Of a stretch of DNA of 64,000 bases, positions 34,944 to 44,131 are shown in pieces. The stretch spans positions 1 through 64,000 of the forward strand of contig NZ_JACJVN010000009.1 of the NCBI RefSeq assembly GCF_014212015.1, given 5' to 3'. This DNA comes from Cohnella lubricantis. GTDB lineage: Bacteria; Bacillota; Bacilli; Paenibacillales; Paenibacillaceae. The notes below the pieces were generated by a model, which saw only the letters and a program-made list of their open reading frames with translations, was not told the DNA's origin and made no database searches. Within the stretch, counting starts at the first letter, position 1, and every line of letters begins with the position of its first letter. The position numbers were made by a program, and so were the translations under genes.

Positions 34944-36173
34944 TCAGAACACCCAGTTCCCCTTGCGGAAGATCGGTTCGGCTTCGCCAGACGCCGTGAT
35001 GCCGTCGATGTCCAGCTCCGCCGATCCGATCATGAAGTCGACATGGATCATGCTGCGGTTAAGCCCGGCTTGGTCGATCTCCTCGCGGGACATCTTGGCG
35101 CCGCCTTCGACGCAGGTCGGGTAAGCGTTGCCCAAGGCGAGGTGGCAAGAGGCGTTCTCGTCGAACAGGGTGTTGAAGAAGATCAGCTTCGAATTCGAGA
35201 TCGGCGACCGGTGCGGCACAAGCGCGGCTTCGCCTAGATAGCGTGCCGCTTCGTCCATATCCAGCATTGCTTGCAAGGATTCGTACCCTCGCTCTGCCGT
35301 GAAGTCGACAACCTTGCCGTTCTTGAACGTGAGGCTGAAGTTCTCGATGATATTGCCGCGGTAGCTGAGCGGCTTCGTGCTGCGCACAACGCCGCTCGTG
35401 CCTGTCTTCAGCGGCGAGGTGAACACCTCTTCGGTAGGAATGTTCGGGTTGAAGCAGTTGTCGTGCTCGTTGTAGGAGATGCCCCCGTTCCAGAGGTGGC
35501 GCTCCGGCAGTTCGATCGTCAGATCCGTGCCCGGCCCCCGGTAGTGCAGCTTCTTGTATTGCTTGTCCTTCAGATAAGCCCGTTTGGCGAGCAGGCTGTT
35601 GTTATGCTCTTCCCACGCCTTCACCGGATCTTCGCGATCGACGCGCACCGCCTTGAAGATCGCGTCCCAGAGCGCTTCGACCGCAGCATCGGCGTCGAGC
35701 TTGGGGAATACCAGCTTCGCCCAGTTCACCGACGGCGCCGCGATGATGGACCACGTCATCTTCTTCGCGGACATGTATTCCCGCCACTTCGCCAGCGCGG
35801 CTCCCGCCGCTTTGGAATTGGCTTGAATCCGCTTCGGATCGACGCCCTTGAGCAGCTCGGGATCGCCCGACTCGATGAAGAGGAAGGCGCCGCCCTTCTC
35901 CGAGAACTCCGTTACGGCCTTCGCTCTCCACATCGGATATTCCTCGAACGCCTCTTCCGGCGCGTGCCGGTATTTGAGCAGCGTGCAGATCTCGTCCTGC
36001 CATTCAATATGTACGTCCTTCGCTCCGGCCTCGTAGGCCTGCTTGACGATCAGGCGCACCAGTTCGGGCGAATGAATCGGGGCGTTGATCCACAGCGATT
36101 GGCCGGGCTGAATGTGAACCGCCGTCTTCACGGCGAGCTCGGCGTATTTCTCCAGGTCTCTTACATTTGGCAA
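34944..36173 (-). CDS. M29-family metallo-aminopeptidase
   Basis: Cytoplasmic aminopeptidase of the AmpS/aminopeptidase T group, 409 residues, TTG start with AAGGAGG upstream. Family features: ELAVKTAVHIQPGQSLWINA near the start, PGTDLTIELPERHLWNGG, the metal-ligand regions GEAALVPHRSPIS and FFNTLFDENASCHLALGNAYP, and the C-terminal HVDFMIGSAELDIDG with the His-x-Asp ligands. It releases N-terminal residues from peptides using two divalent metals. Single-gene unit. Confidence 0.93.
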   Translation of the reverse strand: MPNVRDLEKYAELAVKTAVHIQPGQSLWINAPIHSPELVRLIVKQAYEAGAKDVHIEWQDEICTLLKYRHAPEEAFEEYPMWRAKAVTEFSEKGGAFLFIESGDPELLKGVDPKRIQANSKAAGAALAKWREYMSAKKMTWSIIAAPSVNWAKLVFPKLDADAAVEALWDAIFKAVRVDREDPVKAWEEHNNSLLAKRAYLKDKQYKKLHYRGPGTDLTIELPERHLWNGGISYNEHDNCFNPNIPTEEVFTSPLKTGTSGVVRSTKPLSYRGNIIENFSLTFKNGKVVDFTAERGYESLQAMLDMDEAARYLGEAALVPHRSPISNSKLIFFNTLFDENASCHLALGNAYPTCVEGGAKMSREEIDQAGLNRSMIHVDFMIGSAELDIDGITASGEAEPIFRKGNWVF

Positions 36174-36257
36174 AGGTGTTCCTCCTTAAATACATACTGC
36201 TTTTTTTATACTACTACCATACGCTTATTGATCCCGAATTTCCATCTCAATCCCGGG

Positions 36258-36869
36258 TCACCCCGTCACCCGGAATCCGCGCATGATCTGATCCCACGCC
36301 GAGTCGGAGCCCCGCCAATCCGGGCCTCGCGGTATCGATACAGAGGCGATGTTCGTGAGTCCCCAATCCTCGTGACGAACTTGGTAATCGTCCATGAAGT
36401 TCACGACCAATAGACGGAAGGCGCCGGGCTGCGCCGCGCGCAAGGCCGAATGCAGCTGCACGGCTTCGCTTCTCGATGCTTCGATCCGAACGTAACAGAC
36501 GGGGCCGGCTGCGGCGGCTGCCTGCATGGCGCAGATGCGGCGATAAATTCTCTGCTTGAAGGCGGGGTAGGCGTTCATCACATGATCATGCATCGGAAAG
36601 TCATGATAGGAATCGATGTTATACCCGGTGTCGCGGACGATGTGATGAGGCGGGTCGACGCCGATCAGCTCCAGCCGATGCGGATCCATGAAGCCGTGGA
36701 AGCGGCTGCGAATCAACCGGGCCACGCTGACCGCTTCGCGTGACATGAACCAGTCGAGCGGCCCCGCGAACGCGCGCAGGCCGAGTCTCCTTAGCTGATA
36801 AGCCGTCTGGCAGGTCGAGCCGAGGCTGATGAACGCTCGATAGGCGTCGGCGCAGTCATGCCATCTCAT
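36258..36869 (-). CDS. DUF1796 family putative cysteine peptidase
   Basis: 203 residues. The N-terminal SLGSTCQTAYQLRRLGLR followed by AFAGPLDWFMS is the hallmark of DUF1796 (papain-like fold predicted, Cys in GSTC, His downstream, here probably in HDFPMHDHV). No activity has been shown for the family that I know of. The ATG at 36869 is preferred: GGAG lies 8 bases before it. The upstream GTG at 36878 abuts that site. Confidence 0.82.
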   Translation of the reverse strand: MRWHDCADAYRAFISLGSTCQTAYQLRRLGLRAFAGPLDWFMSREAVSVARLIRSRFHGFMDPHRLELIGVDPPHHIVRDTGYNIDSYHDFPMHDHVMNAYPAFKQRIYRRICAMQAAAAAGPVCYVRIEASRSEAVQLHSALRAAQPGAFRLLVVNFMDDYQVRHEDWGLTNIASVSIPRGPDWRGSDSAWDQIMRGFRVTG

Positions 36870-37103
36870 CCCGATCACTCCTCGCGTAACCCCCGCTAAC
36901 AGCGGAACGTTCTAACAGTATATCGAGGCGCGAGTTGGCGCGATACGGTCAAACGCTCATATATTCGGGAATCGTGTCGGCTTGCCGCAGGATCGCTCGA
37001 AATCATCCAATATTGCCCCTGCACTATGGAAATGTCCACCTTTTCCCCGTGCGCGGTTTCCTCTAATGATTAAGTTAGATTGCCAGAAGAGGAGATGAGA
37101 GCG

Positions 37104-40100
37104 TTGGTTGTTCGTCCGAAAAGGTTTCTGCCGCTCGCCTTGCTGCTATGCCTCAGTCTCGCATTCGGTTCGTTCGTGAATACTGCTCGCACCTATGCCG
37201 AATCGGATGCGCCTGAGCCTGCGCCTCCCGAGAGCTCATCGGTCGTAGACGCGACCTATGCGACAGAGGATGATGCTGCGCACACGGGCCCAACGAATTT
37301 GCGGATTGCGCTGGATGAGGAAGGCAACGAGAAGATTACGCACAACACGGTTACGTACGAATGGGATTATCTGCCCGATGACGCCAACGAGATCGATGTC
37401 TGGAACGCGGACACCAACGCTTGGCTGACATGGGGCAACCTGACCACTCATACGCTTGGCAGCCTGAAGCCGGAGACGACTTATCGTATTTATATTACTT
37501 GGTTCACAGACAGGCCCTCGCTCGAGTACAAGAGCAATGTGATCGAGTTCACGACGCTGCCCGACCCGGGCGGTTATCCTGAACCTCCGTTAACGCCGCC
37601 GCTGAACCTGCGAGTCGACTCGTTAACGGATTCCAGCGTGACGCTGAAGTGGAAGACCAGTCCCGGCGCGACGGGCTATGATCTCTACGTGAACGGGGGC
37701 TGGGCGCAAGGCGTGTGGGACGGCTCGCTGGATACGGTCACGTACCAACTGCCGGAGGACGGCAGCGTAGCGGGAGCCGTCTACAAGTTCGAGCTTGGCG
37801 CGCAGAGAAGCGCCGAAGGCGAGCCGTTAGCTGTCTCGAAGAACAGCAACGCTGTCACCTTAACATGGGGCGAATTGGACACGCCGAAGGACCTTCAGGT
37901 CGTGTCGGCGAACCGGACGTCCGTCTCGCTCGGATGGGCGGCTGTGCCTGGGGCGACAAGCTATGATATTTACCGGGACGGCGCTCTTGTCGGCACCAGC
38001 GAAGCTAATCGTTATCTGGCATCCGGTTTGCGGGAAGGCCAGACTTACAAGTTCCAAGTGGCCGCCCGCAACGGCCTCTGGACCTCGGAGCCAAGCGCCG
38101 AGACGGAGGCGGTGCCAGGCCATAACTACAATATCATTACGTACTACACGTCATGGTCGATCTACGCGCGCGACTTCCAGCCGGAAGATATCGCTGCGAA
38201 TCAGATCACCCATATCAACTATGCGTTCTCGGATCTGTGCTGGCGAGGGATGAGCTCCGCGGCGGCGGCTTGCCAGAATGACGACGTTCCGCTGCAGAAG
38301 GACTATGTGTACGACGGCGAGATGGTCGTCGGCGACCCGGCCGCGGATCTGGCGAACTTCGCGGCGCTGAATGAGCTGAAGCGGACGAACCCGAAGCTGA
38401 AGCTGATGGTGTCCGTCGGCGGCTGGTCCTGGTCGAACTTCTTCTCGGATATGGCGGCGACCGAAGAGACCCGCCGCGCGTTCGCGAATTCGGTTGTCGA
38501 GTTCCTTCGCGCTTATCAGCTGGACGGACTGGACATTGATTGGGAGTATCCGGTCGAAGGCGGGGAGGATGACAACTCGCGCAGACCAAGCGATCCGGTG
38601 AACTTCACGCTGCTGACGCAGACAGTTCGCGAGGCGCTGGATGCCGCAGGGGCGGAAGACGGCAAGTACTATCTGCAGACGATTGCCTCCGGGCAGGGGG
38701 ACAACTTCGTCGTTAATGCGAATTTGGCCGAATCGGTTAACGCGCTGGACTTCATCAACATAATGACTTACGACTATCACGGCAGTTGGGAGACGCGCGC
38801 TGCGCACAACTCACCGCTCTATTACGATGAGAATGATCCTACTGAATTGGCGGAGCGGAACAATGTTCAGGGCGGCGTCCTTGGCCATTTGAACGGCGGA
38901 GTTCCCGCCGCCAAGCTGGTCGTCGGCATCCCGTTCTACGGCAAAGGCTGGATCAGCTGCCCGCCGGACGGCGAAGGGCAGTATCAGGTCTGCACGAGTG
39001 CGACGCCATTCGGCACTTGGGAGAACGGCAGCTTCGACTTCGCGGATCTGGAGAACAATTACGCGGATCAAGACGGCTATGTCCGTTATTGGAACGAAGC
39101 CTCCAAGGCCGCCTATCTGTACAATCCGGAGAAGCAGGTGTTCATGACGTATAACGACAAGGCGTCTATGATGTATATCGCTTCCTTCGTGAAGTCGCTG
39201 AATCTGGCCGGCGTCATGAGCTGGGAGATTAGCGGCGACCGCAGCCGGACGCTGTCGACCGAGCTTGCGCGCGACCTGCCAAGGTATGGAGAGGCAGGCG
39301 AGCCGGGGCTTGCCGCGCCGGCGCAGCTGAGAGCGACGGGCAAGAGCGCGAAGTCGATCGCGTTGGCATGGGATGCGGTCGCGGACGCGACCGGCTATGA
39401 GGTGTTCGTGAACGGCGTGCTGGCCGGACAGACGAACGAGACGAAGTGGGCGCTGGACGCGCTCACGGCGAATACCGCTTATCGGATCAAGGTTCTAGCG
39501 GTGCGGAGAACGGAGACGACCATTGAAGCGGTATCGCCGTTCAGCGAGGAGATGAGCGTGACAACTTCCCGCGCGCCGTCCACGAGTACACCGCCTGCAG
39601 GTACAGCGCCGCAGCCGGCCGCTGGGCAGCTGGAGACGACGGCTGCCAAGGATGGAGACAGGACCGTATACACGGTGAACAAGGATTCCGCTCTTCAAGC
39701 GATCGCGGGCTCCGAGCTTGCGCAGTTCCAGATTGTCATCGACGCCGCGACCAGCGCTTCGGACGTGATCGTGCCGCCAGAGGTCATGGCAACCCTCGCA
39801 GCTAAGGGCGAGAATGCAGCCTTGTCCGTCATCGCTGGCGGGACGGAATTCCGCATTCCCGTTCAATCGCTTCCTTCGGCTGCGGGAATTCGAATCACGG
39901 TCTCTGCACCGAGCGGAGAGGAGCTGAACGCTATGAAGCAGAAGCTAGAGGCGCAAGGGCTGACGCTGAAGGCGAATCCAATTCAATACGGCGTCGCGCA
40001 GCTGAATGCCGACGGTGAGTACGCCGCGATCGCGAGCTTCGCGGGCGAGGGGCCGAGCCGTATTATGACAGCAGACGGGTTGAACGCGGATCAAGCAACC

Positions 40101-40796
40101 GGCGTCGTCTACGTGCCGAAGCTTGGCGAGTTCCGCTCCGTGCCTACTTTGATCGGAGAGACGGAGAATGGGAAGGCTGCGGCGATATTGCGGGATCGCG
40201 GAGATTGGATCTATGCCGTCGTCGAGACTTCCGCTGCATTCGGCGATGTTACGGCGGAATGGGCGAAGCGGGATGCGATGGCTGCGGCAGCGAAGCTGAT
40301 CGTCTCCGGCGAGAGCGCGGATACGTTCGGCCCGAACATTCCCGTCACCCGAGCGGCGTTCGTCTCGATGATCGTTCGGGCGCTGGGGCTGATCCCGGAT
40401 CCGGCGGCGGCAGGCTCGTTCTCTGACGTCGATCTGAGCTCCGCTTACGCGAGCGACATCGAGCTCGCGAAGAAGCTGGGTATTGTGGAGGGCAAGACGG
40501 ATTCGCTCTTCGATCCGGCCGGCCGTATCACGCGCGAACAGATGGCCGTTATTCTGGCGAACGCGCTGCGAGTTGCCGGTGTTGAGAACGTGACGGGCGA
40601 CATCTCGCTCTTGGAGAAGTTCGGGGATCACGGCGAGATTGCGTCTTATGCGCAGTCCGCGTTGGCTTATCTGGTAGAGCAGAATCTTCTGCTCGGAGTC
40701 AGCCAGGCTGAGCTTGCGCCAAGGGCCAGCTTGACGAGAGCGCAGGCCGCCGTCGTCGTGATGCGGATGCTGCGCGATCTGGGCTGGGCGGAGTAG
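37104..40796 (+). CDS. Cell-wall-anchored GH18 chitinase with Fn3 and SLH domains
   Basis: Secreted endochitinase of about 1230 residues. Order: signal peptide (1-35, ending ARTYA), three Fn3-like domains (about 60-340), GH18 barrel (about 345-725) with SVGGWSWS and the catalytic DGLDIDWEYP (Glu near 480), another Fn3 (about 735-825), a Ser/Thr/Pro linker, a region of about 200 residues of unknown fold (830-1060), and three SLH repeats at the end (FSDVDLSSAYASDIELAKKL, RASLTRAQAAVVVM). The SLH part should bind the wall polymer, keeping the enzyme on the cell. The start is likely TTG 37104, nine bases after GAGGAG; the ATG at 37095 abuts that site. Confidence 0.93.
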   Translation: MVVRPKRFLPLALLLCLSLAFGSFVNTARTYAESDAPEPAPPESSSVVDATYATEDDAAHTGPTNLRIALDEEGNEKITHNTVTYEWDYLPDDANEIDVWNADTNAWLTWGNLTTHTLGSLKPETTYRIYITWFTDRPSLEYKSNVIEFTTLPDPGGYPEPPLTPPLNLRVDSLTDSSVTLKWKTSPGATGYDLYVNGGWAQGVWDGSLDTVTYQLPEDGSVAGAVYKFELGAQRSAEGEPLAVSKNSNAVTLTWGELDTPKDLQVVSANRTSVSLGWAAVPGATSYDIYRDGALVGTSEANRYLASGLREGQTYKFQVAARNGLWTSEPSAETEAVPGHNYNIITYYTSWSIYARDFQPEDIAANQITHINYAFSDLCWRGMSSAAAACQNDDVPLQKDYVYDGEMVVGDPAADLANFAALNELKRTNPKLKLMVSVGGWSWSNFFSDMAATEETRRAFANSVVEFLRAYQLDGLDIDWEYPVEGGEDDNSRRPSDPVNFTLLTQTVREALDAAGAEDGKYYLQTIASGQGDNFVVNANLAESVNALDFINIMTYDYHGSWETRAAHNSPLYYDENDPTELAERNNVQGGVLGHLNGGVPAAKLVVGIPFYGKGWISCPPDGEGQYQVCTSATPFGTWENGSFDFADLENNYADQDGYVRYWNEASKAAYLYNPEKQVFMTYNDKASMMYIASFVKSLNLAGVMSWEISGDRSRTLSTELARDLPRYGEAGEPGLAAPAQLRATGKSAKSIALAWDAVADATGYEVFVNGVLAGQTNETKWALDALTANTAYRIKVLAVRRTETTIEAVSPFSEEMSVTTSRAPSTSTPPAGTAPQPAAGQLETTAAKDGDRTVYTVNKDSALQAIAGSELAQFQIVIDAATSASDVIVPPEVMATLAAKGENAALSVIAGGTEFRIPVQSLPSAAGIRITVSAPSGEELNAMKQKLEAQGLTLKANPIQYGVAQLNADGEYAAIASFAGEGPSRIMTADGLNADQATGVVYVPKLGEFRSVPTLIGETENGKAAAILRDRGDWIYAVVETSAAFGDVTAEWAKRDAMAAAAKLIVSGESADTFGPNIPVTRAAFVSMIVRALGLIPDPAAAGSFSDVDLSSAYASDIELAKKLGIVEGKTDSLFDPAGRITREQMAVILANALRVAGVENVTGDISLLEKFGDHGEIASYAQSALAYLVEQNLLLGVSQAELAPRASLTRAQAAVVVMRMLRDLGWAE

Positions 40797-40853
40797 GCCG
40801 CGCAGACCGGATAAGCGAGGCGAACGGCTGCCGGCAGCTAGCTGGCCTATATA

Positions 40854-40888
40854 GAGAAGGACTTCCGATCAATTCGGAGGTCCTTCTC
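40854..40888 (+). terminator. Hairpin after the chitinase gene
   Basis: GAGAAGGACTTCCGA pairs with TCGGAGGTCCTTCTC: a long stem with one mismatch, but no T run follows. Confidence 0.6.
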
Positions 40889-40987
40889 CCATAATATGGA
40901 TAACAAGGGGTAAAAGAATGAGGGCGATCTTCCGATAAAGGTAAATATGGAACAGAATATAAACTATGGATAACAAGAGGGGTTACG

Positions 40988-41905
40988 ATGAGGATCGACA
41001 ACCATGCGGCTTGGCATCTCAATATCAATGCCGCGAAGCAAGCTCCCGCACAGCTCCGTGTAGAGTCTGGCGTTGCTTCCGAATTCCTGCGCAGGGACAG
41101 CGTAGAGATTAGCGAGGCAAGCCGGCGTTTGGCGGAAGGGGCGGGAAGAGAGCTTCCCGAAGGCGTCGTTCATCAGCAACCGGCCAAGCGCTTCTTCTCC
41201 GCTGATCTGAACGGAACGCTGGATCGCGTGCTGGGCGGGCAATCGGCCGAAGTGCGGGAAGCGGTCGATGCTATCATCGACCGTCATTTCGTGCCGGACG
41301 GGAGCGACGCAGCGGACGAAGGGACGAGGAAGGCATTGCTGGAGCTGGGGCTGACTGAGGCGCAATATATCGCGGACAACTACTTGTCCCGGGAGGATGC
41401 GCGCGATTTCCTCGCCGCGATGAACCAGATTGCCGCATACGCGAGCACAGGAACGATGGATCCCTCAACCGGGCGAATGACCTATACGGCCATTCCGCAG
41501 AAGCCGCTGGGCGCGCCGGATGACTATGTCGCGATCGACGATCTAATGAAGACAGTTGAGCCGGATACATACGAACGATTGGCAGAAGCAGTTCGCTCGG
41601 GCTCGAACGGCGAAGGAGACGATTATGGGAGCATCTTAATCGATTTCGCGAATCGGGCCGCTCAGAATCCGAAGTGGACGGAGGACTATTTGAAGAATGT
41701 CCGTCAAGCGAACGCATACTTAAACGATACGATCGCCCACAATCGGTTCGAAGGCGTCGACACCTCCGGCCTGGATGATTTCCTGCGAGAGTTAGAGGCC
41801 AAACTTCAGAATGCGGGTTGGGGAGATTCGCAACTCTTGCAGAACAACTTGAAGGAATTTGCCCGTCTTCTTGACGGAAGAGAAGAGACTGATTCGCATA
41901 CTTAA
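40988..41905 (+). CDS. Hypothetical protein with flagellar-type VEISEAS motif
   Basis: 305 residues, not recognised. No signal peptide or membrane segment. Near residues 37-47 it has DSVEISEASRRLAEG, a motif like the VxISxEA segment near the N-terminus of FlgM and related Firmicutes proteins. The rest is mostly helical and acidic (LTEAQYIADNYLSREDARDFLAAM, WTEDYLKNVRQANAYLND). AGAGGGG precedes the ATG. Single-gene unit with a terminator. I assign no function. Confidence 0.75.
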   Translation: MRIDNHAAWHLNINAAKQAPAQLRVESGVASEFLRRDSVEISEASRRLAEGAGRELPEGVVHQQPAKRFFSADLNGTLDRVLGGQSAEVREAVDAIIDRHFVPDGSDAADEGTRKALLELGLTEAQYIADNYLSREDARDFLAAMNQIAAYASTGTMDPSTGRMTYTAIPQKPLGAPDDYVAIDDLMKTVEPDTYERLAEAVRSGSNGEGDDYGSILIDFANRAAQNPKWTEDYLKNVRQANAYLNDTIAHNRFEGVDTSGLDDFLRELEAKLQNAGWGDSQLLQNNLKEFARLLDGREETDSHT

Positions 41906-41909
41906 CAAA

Positions 41910-41945
41910 GAAGCGGCTCAAGGGTACCCTTGGCCGCTTTCGGTT
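41910..41945. terminator. Bidirectional terminator
   Basis: AAGCGGC-tCAAGGG and CCCTTGgCCGCTT form a long stem around TA, then TTCGGTTT. Serves the convergent orphan gene (+) and GH43 gene (-). Confidence 0.7.
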
Positions 41946-41958
41946 TATGCATTTGTCG

Positions 41959-42939
41959 TTAATTGTTGTACGGATCGATCGTCCGGATCGTGCCGTCCGG
42001 GTTGTACTTCAGCTCCGTGAACTTCACGCTCCGCTTGTTGTCCGCTCCGCCGGAGAGGGAGCTGTCATGGTAGAACAGGTACCATTTGTCCTGGAACTGC
42101 ACGATGGAGTGGTGCGTCGTCCAGCCGATAACCGGCGTCAGGATCGTTCCCTTGAAGACGAACGGCCCCTTCGGGTTGTCGCCAACGGCGTACACGATCT
42201 TATGGGTCGAGCCTGTCGAGTAGGAGAGGTAGTACCGGCCGTTGTACTTGTGCATCCATGGCCCTTCGAAGTACCTTCTGTCCTCGTCGCCGGCCAGAAT
42301 CGGGTGGCCGTTCTCATCGACGATGGAGATCTCCTGCGGCGCTTCCTTGAACGTCAGCATGTCATCGCTAAGCTCGGCTACTCTCGGGCCATACGCAGGC
42401 TCGGATGCCGGCGGCTCCGCTCCGTCCGGGTTAAACGTGCCGGTCTGCCACTTCTCGAGCTGGCCGCCCCACAGTCCGCCGAAGTAGATGTAAGCCTTCT
42501 CATCATCATCGACGAGAACCGCAGGGTCAATGCTGAAGCTGCCCGGGATGTAATTCGGCTCCGGCTTGAACGGGCCCGCAGGCGATTCGCTGGTCGCGAC
42601 GCCGATTCGGAAGATGCCGTCCTTGTCCCGCGCCGGGAAGAACAGATAGTAAATGCCGTTCTTGTAAGCGGCGTCCGGTGCCCACATCTGCTTCGAAGCC
42701 CATGGAACATCGCGCAAGTGAAGCGCTTCCCCATGATCGACGGCGGGAGCGCCTTCGCCTTCCATCGAGATTACGTGATAATCTTCCATGTCGTATTGGT
42801 CGCCGTTGTCGTTGGAGACCATCTCGTGATCGAGGTCATGGGAAGGGTAAATGTACAGCTTGCCTTCGAAAACGTGAGCGGAAGGGTCCGCCGTATAAAT
42901 ATGCGTTACAATCGGTTCATTGCGCTTCGTCTCTGCCAA
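41959..42939 (-). CDS. Glycoside hydrolase family 43 protein
   Basis: Second GH43 beta-propeller enzyme, 326 residues, intracellular, of the arabinofuranosidase/xylosidase kind (YTADPSAHVFEGKLYIYPSHD). Acidic triad: Asp18 in TADPSA, Asp138 in FSIDPAVLVDDD and Glu225 in YFEGPWM. TTG start with AGGAGG 8 bases upstream. It differs in sequence from the GH43 at 21 kb, so this is not a recent duplication. Stands alone with its own promoter region. Confidence 0.92.
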   Translation of the reverse strand: MAETKRNEPIVTHIYTADPSAHVFEGKLYIYPSHDLDHEMVSNDNGDQYDMEDYHVISMEGEGAPAVDHGEALHLRDVPWASKQMWAPDAAYKNGIYYLFFPARDKDGIFRIGVATSESPAGPFKPEPNYIPGSFSIDPAVLVDDDEKAYIYFGGLWGGQLEKWQTGTFNPDGAEPPASEPAYGPRVAELSDDMLTFKEAPQEISIVDENGHPILAGDEDRRYFEGPWMHKYNGRYYLSYSTGSTHKIVYAVGDNPKGPFVFKGTILTPVIGWTTHHSIVQFQDKWYLFYHDSSLSGGADNKRSVKFTELKYNPDGTIRTIDPYNN

Positions 42940-43016
42940 TCTCGTATCCTCCTTTAGGCGTCACACACACTTATCATACCAAATGCTTGGCTGATTTTGA
43001 CCCCCCTAACCATTCG

Positions 43017-43035
43017 AAATAATACTAAATTATTT
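43017..43035. promoter_or_regulatory. AT-rich dyad upstream of the GH43 gene
   Basis: AAATAAT-actaa-ATTATTT, a perfect 7-bp inverted repeat in the 300-base divergent region (42940-43241) between the GH43 and FhuF-like genes. A possible operator. A minus-strand TATGAT near 42970 could be the GH43 -10, without a good -35. Between 43036 and 43173 I see nothing else. Confidence 0.35.
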
Positions 43036-43173
43036 AGAATCGAAGGGAATGGATGCTTCTAAGAAGGTTTCCCGATTCCGTTCACGGCAATCCTTTCTCG
43101 CGGTATATGTCCCGGCTCAGGGCGCAGATCCTCGAAACTGCCTTCAAGCGGCCATTAGCAAATAAGTTATCCG

Positions 43174-43224
43174 TTGAGCCCTCCGCGACGGTGTGCTAGA
43201 ATGATGGGAATAAGAATCATTATC
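43174..43224 (+). promoter_or_regulatory. Promoter with Fur box
   Basis: TTGAGC (43174-43179), 17 bases, TAGAAT (43197-43202). Just downstream, gggaataagaatcattatc (43206-43224) matches the 19-bp Fur consensus GATAATGATAATCATTATC at 14-15 positions, the right arm perfectly. Bound Fur would cover the start point, giving expression only when iron is scarce. Confidence 0.8.
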
Positions 43225-43241
43225 AATTATGGGGCGATGAG

Positions 43242-44048
43242 ATGACAAGTCCGTACGATTTTTCCTTAGCGAAATACTACTTTCACATTTCTCCCGAGGG
43301 CGTCGATCACCTGATTGCCGAGATGCCGGCAGCCGAATTGCTTGGCGGCAGCCGCCTTAAGGATATGATCCAATCCATGGGAGAGATGGTGCAGGCGTTC
43401 GACATGACGCTGCCTGCCTCCTTCTTCGGCACGAGCTTATGTCATCTCTGCCTCGTCAAGCTCCAGTTCTTGGCGCAGTATAACGTAATTCTCGATCTGT
43501 CCTTGGAGCGGCTGACATTCCAAGTGGATTACGAGGAGTCGCACGGCCATCCTCATCTCGGGTTCCGAATCAACGAGGTCGCGACCCGGGAGATCCCTTC
43601 GGAGAATGGCGACGCCGCGGTGCGCGAGGATTGGGAAGCTTACGCCCGCGATGTCGTGACGCCTGCGGTCGAAGCGGTCGCCCAGACGGCGGGGATGAAG
43701 CCGGAGATGATCTGGCCGCAATTCGGCGGCTTGGCCGCGATGATGCAGGATTTCGTCCAGCAATCGAAGGCATCGGCCGAGACGAACGAACGGTTCGAGC
43801 ATCATCTTCAGCTCCTGACCGAATCGATCTCGCCGGAGGCGTTCCATCAGAAGCGGAGTCCGTTCAAGTGCAAGGTGCGCTACGTCGAGAACTTCTATGA
43901 GCCTGGAGAGAAGTGGGTCATGCGATCGGCCTGCTGCCTGTACGACCGTCGCGAAGGCGGCGAGAAGTGCTACATCTGCCCGCGCCGTACGGACCAAGAG
44001 CGCGAGGAGATGAAGGAGCGTCTGCTGGCGGAAGCAAACGCGAAGTAA
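43242..44048 (+). CDS. FhuF-like [2Fe-2S] ferric siderophore reductase
   Basis: Predicted to reduce ferric siderophores in the cytoplasm and release iron. 268 residues. The C-terminal cluster motif is Cys231-Cys232-x10-Cys243-x2-Cys246 (SACCLYDRREGGEKCYICPRR), the exact spacing that defines FhuF. The N-terminal 200 residues are only loosely FhuF-like. The Fur box over the promoter supports an iron role. No siderophore transporter is adjacent. The ribosome site is weak (GGGGCGATGAG). Confidence 0.88.
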   Translation: MTSPYDFSLAKYYFHISPEGVDHLIAEMPAAELLGGSRLKDMIQSMGEMVQAFDMTLPASFFGTSLCHLCLVKLQFLAQYNVILDLSLERLTFQVDYEESHGHPHLGFRINEVATREIPSENGDAAVREDWEAYARDVVTPAVEAVAQTAGMKPEMIWPQFGGLAAMMQDFVQQSKASAETNERFEHHLQLLTESISPEAFHQKRSPFKCKVRYVENFYEPGEKWVMRSACCLYDRREGGEKCYICPRRTDQEREEMKERLLAEANAK

Positions 44049-44074
44049 CGGGAAGAGAAGCGTTAACCGGCGTT

Positions 44075-44123
44075 AAAAAAAAGGTTTTCCCATGGGGCCG
44101 CGCCCGCAGGAAAACCTTTTTTT
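44075..44123. terminator. Bidirectional terminator
   Basis: AAAAAAAGGTTTTCC and GGAAAACCTTTTTTT form a 15-bp stem with an 18-base GC-rich loop. Shared by the FhuF-like gene (+) and the response regulator (-). Confidence 0.88.
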
Positions 44124-44131
44124 GCATACGC

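Noticed and set aside
21212-42939. The two GH43 genes as a recent duplication
   Set aside because: Their sequences differ around all three acidic residues and in domain start; they belong to different GH43 subgroups.
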